DNA of 64,000 nucleotides, from assembly GCA_012845835.1 (NCBI GenBank), contig JABAKD010000006.1, positions 8,112,637-8,176,636 on the forward strand, read 5' to 3'. Made by a program: the position numbers and the translations under genes. This document shows, one piece after another, positions 63,616-64,000 of this stretch. How positions within the stretch are numbered: position 1 is the first letter of the stretch; the number at the start of each line of letters is the position of its first letter. This stretch comes from Undaria pinnatifida (taxonomy: Eukaryota > Sar > Phaeophyceae > Laminariales > Alariaceae). The notes beneath the pieces are model-generated. The model saw nothing but the letters and a program-made list of their open reading frames with translations, was not told where the DNA came from and did no database searches.

Positions 63616-64000
63616 CTATCAAAAGGTTTCAAGGTGGTGATTGAGGGCGTTACGGGTGTCAAGTGTCAACGTGGGACTATCAAGGTGGATATGTTGAAGA
63701 TGTTGAGGTGTAGAGGTTATCACGCCGAGAGGTTCTCATGCCAATCAAGCATGCAAATGCCATTTTTTTACTACCAACACCCGTATAATAGACCTACATA
63801 CAGGCGTCTTGGCGCCTCCGGAGGCCACCCTTGGCGCTCCCCTGGCCTTTCAACCTACTCTCAATTTGCTAACGGGGAAAATATTTTCAAGATCGATCCT
63901 CGAATCGTTTTATGCCGATTTGGAAAGATAGTGCGTCGGGGGTTGGTCGTAGAGTTTCTCATTCTTCCCTCTTTTTTTTTTTCGTCGTTCCGCGTCGATC
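63616..64000. other. PNPase intron at right window edge
   Basis: No further PNPase exon was recognised in this stretch; the remainder of the gene must lie to the right. Confidence 0.6.

Overview
The window is nuclear DNA from an intron-rich eukaryote. Three conserved protein-coding genes are spread over many short exons (55-345 bp) with GT-AG introns, some several kilobases long, packed with transposon remnants, MITE-like repeats and simple repeats. No bacterial operons, rRNA genes or CRISPR arrays are visible. A GT48 glucan synthase, a nuclear PNPase with KH and S1 domains, and repeat translations of a style I associate with brown algal genomes suggest a photosynthetic stramenopile, probably a brown alga. 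That assignment is inference from memory and was not checked.

Layout. (1) 1-12853, minus strand: N-terminal half of a 1,3-beta-glucan (callose) synthase, ten supported exons with fully compatible phases, running off the left edge. Two weaker candidate 5' exons lie at 15580-15732 and 18756-18988. (2) 12854-19829: 5' flank with an ~840 bp CAGA microsatellite. (3) 19830-40617, plus strand: a complete V-ATPase subunit H gene, eleven exons, 456 codons over 20.8 kb. Its sixth intron carries a 7.3 kb Mutator-like (MULE) transposon with long inverted repeats, near-identical 9-bp flanks and a decayed transposase, itself hosting a 669-bp foldback element. (4) 40618-47186: gene-free, repeat-rich DNA between convergent genes. 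(5) 47187-63615, minus strand: C-terminal 498 codons of polynucleotide phosphorylase (second RNase PH domain, KH, S1, low-complexity tail). The N-terminal part lies beyond the right edge.

The three genes have unrelated roles: plasma-membrane glucan synthesis, proton-pump regulation, and RNA decay (probably organellar).

The most unusual signal is shared by all three genes. Next to many real exon-intron boundaries lie one to four decayed partial copies of that boundary, each holding part of the exon plus its intron flank, often separated by poly-C or poly-G tracts. A second signal is two families of 5'-truncated LINE-like 3' ends that finish in poly-C and repeatedly sit head-to-tail, the next copy starting just after the previous poly-C. 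All similarities were read by eye; no alignment, database search or RNA evidence was available.
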